DNA of 6,799 bases from Thermoplasmata archaeon (GTDB taxonomy: Archaea > Thermoplasmatota > Thermoplasmata > Thermoplasmatales > Thermoplasmataceae): contig JAKBQO010000080.1 in the NCBI GenBank assembly GCA_021835185.1, forward strand, positions 1-6,799, in the 5' to 3' direction. The notes beneath the pieces were generated by a model that saw nothing but the letters and a program-made list of their open reading frames with translations, did not search any database and was not told where the DNA came from. The position numbers and the translations under genes were made by a program. Below are positions 5,521-6,799 of this stretch, in pieces. How positions within the stretch are numbered: the stretch's first letter is position 1; every line of letters begins with the position of its first letter.

Positions 5521-6441
5521 TTGCAGAAGAAAATAATTTTAATTTCCTTTTTATTTATATTGTTACTTTTAGATTTATTGATAGGTATATACCATATAAC
5601 CAGTGAATTTAATATTCTTGTAATTCCCGATCTGGCTATTTCTATTGTTTCAATATATATGGCAGGCGACATATTTCTGGATGTGTCTTACCATGTTGGC
5701 AAATCAATATCGTTCTCTGAAAAATATGTAGGTCTTTTCATTGTCGGGTTTGCTGCAATAGTGGATGAAATCATAATGTCAGTAATGGCTGCTGCTGAGA
5801 ATCTGGGAACAATAAGTTTTGGGACTATACAGGGTTCAAATGCAATAACCCTTCTGGCTTTCTTCATTCTTATTCCATTATATTATAAATCTGGAATCTC
5901 AAAGTTCAGATTGGATTCATATGTTATCACAGTCACCGCGGTGATACTTCTTATAATATCATTCTATTTTGTCAAGGTTCCCTATTACATTGGCTTTGTA
6001 ACGCTTGTAATATTTTTGTTCTATGTTATTAGAAAGGTAAAATCTTCAGGAATTGAGTCAGAAATTGTAGCAGAAGAAGTGTATCCATCATATTTTGGCA
6101 TACTTGCCATTGCTGTAATTATGTTTGCATCATATAACATGATAAATTCTGCCCTGATAGTATCACATGTTTTGAATATAAATACATTCATATCATCATT
6201 CTTCCTGCTTGGATTCTTCGGATCGCTGCCGGAAATAATGATGATGTCTATCTCACTCAGGGACAACAGGAGGGATGTTTCAATAGGATTGATTACAGGG
6301 AGTACAGTATATAAAGAAACGATACTGTTTTCAATCATAGCATTTATAGGCACATTGACCTTTCGGGATTCTTTCTTTTCCCTGATTTTGATGGTTGTAT
6401 TTTCTGTTGTGCTTATAATTTATTCCATTATATTCGTTTAG
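5521..6441 (+). CDS. Divergent Ca2+/cation antiporter (CaCA) superfamily membrane protein
   Basis: A 306-residue membrane protein with about ten hydrophobic segments and a central charged loop (RKVKSSGIESEIVAEE, 171-186). Two alpha-repeats of the sodium/calcium exchanger fold are visible: GFAAIVDEIIMSVMAA with GTIQGSNAITLL (76-112), and GFFGSLPEIMMMSISL with GLITGSTVYKETI (231-268). The acidic ion-binding residues are kept (Glu83, Glu238), but the first repeat has Asp in place of the usual Pro before Glu, and the second has GST in place of GSN. GN before each GS motif has become GT or GL. It may therefore carry an unusual cation or work differently. The TTG start at 5521 is chosen because GTGAT (5513-5517) precedes it and the next ATG (residue 47) would remove the first helix. 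It directly follows speD in the same operon; a role in polyamine or cation balance is inference. Confidence 0.75.
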   Translation: MQKKIILISFLFILLLLDLLIGIYHITSEFNILVIPDLAISIVSIYMAGDIFLDVSYHVGKSISFSEKYVGLFIVGFAAIVDEIIMSVMAAAENLGTISFGTIQGSNAITLLAFFILIPLYYKSGISKFRLDSYVITVTAVILLIISFYFVKVPYYIGFVTLVIFLFYVIRKVKSSGIESEIVAEEVYPSYFGILAIAVIMFASYNMINSALIVSHVLNINTFISSFFLLGFFGSLPEIMMMSISLRDNRRDVSIGLITGSTVYKETILFSIIAFIGTLTFRDSFFSLILMVVFSVVLIIYSIIFV

Positions 6442-6451
6442 ATTTCATATC

Positions 6452-6456
6452 TTTTT
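6452..6456 (+). terminator. T5 run after the speD operon
   Basis: Five T residues lie ten bases after the stop of the exchanger-like gene, within the 70-base convergent gap that faces aIF5B. A short U-run may be enough for archaeal termination. No hairpin is seen. Confidence 0.35.
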
Positions 6457-6511
6457 AACAGAGGATTTGCCCATATTATTTATTTTATGGTGTTTAAATT
6501 TCCTGCCTAAT

Positions 6512-6799
6512 TCAGAATCCCCAAAATTGTTCTTCTTTCCTTTTGATTTTTATAAGTTCTTCCATGGTTTCTTTCATATCAGGATCCATATCCTGGTCTT
6601 TCATTTCTTTTACCACATTTTCAGGAACATCAACATATAAATCTTCATCCGGGAATATTTGCCGGTTTAAGGTAACACCATCAATTGCGCATGACAGTTC
6701 TGATCCCTTATCAGCATACTGCCGGTTTACATCACCATCCCTCAGGCTTTTAATAGTTCCTGCATATTTGTTGTTGCTGTTTATGAGCTTGTCTCCAAC
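6512..6799 (-). CDS. infB: Translation initiation factor aIF5B (IF-2), C-terminal end, cut by window edge
   Basis: The minus strand is open from the right edge to a TGA (6512-6514) and encodes the last 95 residues of a protein whose 5' part lies outside. This is the C-terminal domain IV of archaeal aIF5B, the GTPase that promotes ribosomal subunit joining. The visible signs are VGDKLINSNNKYAGTIKSL at the start, a SCAIDGVTLNRQIFPDEDLYVDVPE beta-barrel segment (given here as its key residues GVT, RQI and LYVD), then a helical tail ending METMEELIKIKRKEEQFWGF-like; the KIKRK...FWG ending is typical of archaeal and eukaryotic 5B factors. The eukaryotic counterpart tail contacts factor 1A. The gene converges on the speD operon with 70 bases between stops. 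It is a housekeeping gene and a good phylogenetic marker for this window. Confidence 0.9.
   Translation of the reverse strand, partial: VGDKLINSNNKYAGTIKSLRDGDVNRQYADKGSELSCAIDGVTLNRQIFPDEDLYVDVPENVVKEMKDQDMDPDMKETMEELIKIKRKEEQFWGF

Noticed and set aside
5319..5672. 117-codon minus-strand frame across speD and the exchanger gene
   Set aside because: It is antisense to the catalytic part of speD and to the operon junction, and its translation shows no recognisable family.
5830..5852. GGGTTCAAATGC resembling a tRNA T-loop
   Set aside because: It encodes the QGSNA part of the first alpha-repeat, and no acceptor stem or anticodon arm surrounds it.

Overview
The window looks like a piece of an archaeal chromosome, most likely from the Thermoplasmatales or a close relative (an inference). 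The signs are a C-terminal end of archaeal translation initiation factor aIF5B, archaeal-type TATA boxes about 25 bases before several starts (two genes look leaderless), ribosome binding sites matching the archaeal GGAGGTGAT consensus, low GC with very AT-rich gaps, and two archaeal regulator types. No mobile element, CRISPR array, tRNA or rRNA was found.

Left part (1-1004): the end of an AIR-synthase/HypE-like ATP-binding enzyme overlaps a complete thiamine-phosphate synthase gene (thiE) by ATGA, so the two form the end of an operon that probably serves thiamine synthesis. Next come two separately promoted regulators. One is a winged-helix protein of the COG1497 type (1050-1820). The other is a helix-turn-helix protein with an ACT-like C-terminal half (1931-2569). 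A 344-base gap (2570-2913) follows, holding two short stem-loops, a T-run and the promoter of the next gene.

Middle (2914-4904): a two-gene transport operon of a TSUP (TauE/SafE-type) anion permease and a 12-helix major facilitator transporter. The pairing suggests export or uptake of a small anion; the substrate cannot be read from the sequence.

Right part (5124-6441): speD, a pyruvoyl-dependent S-adenosylmethionine decarboxylase-family enzyme, is followed after four bases by a membrane protein with two inverted alpha-repeats of the Ca2+/cation antiporter (CaCA) superfamily, with several signature residues replaced. A polyamine-forming enzyme tightly coupled to a divergent cation exchanger is the most interesting arrangement here. 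The window ends with the convergent aIF5B gene (6512-6799, minus strand), cut by the window edge.

Two tiny ORFs with plausible starts (4904-4978 and 5114-5191), the second overlapping the speD start, are noted as speculative.
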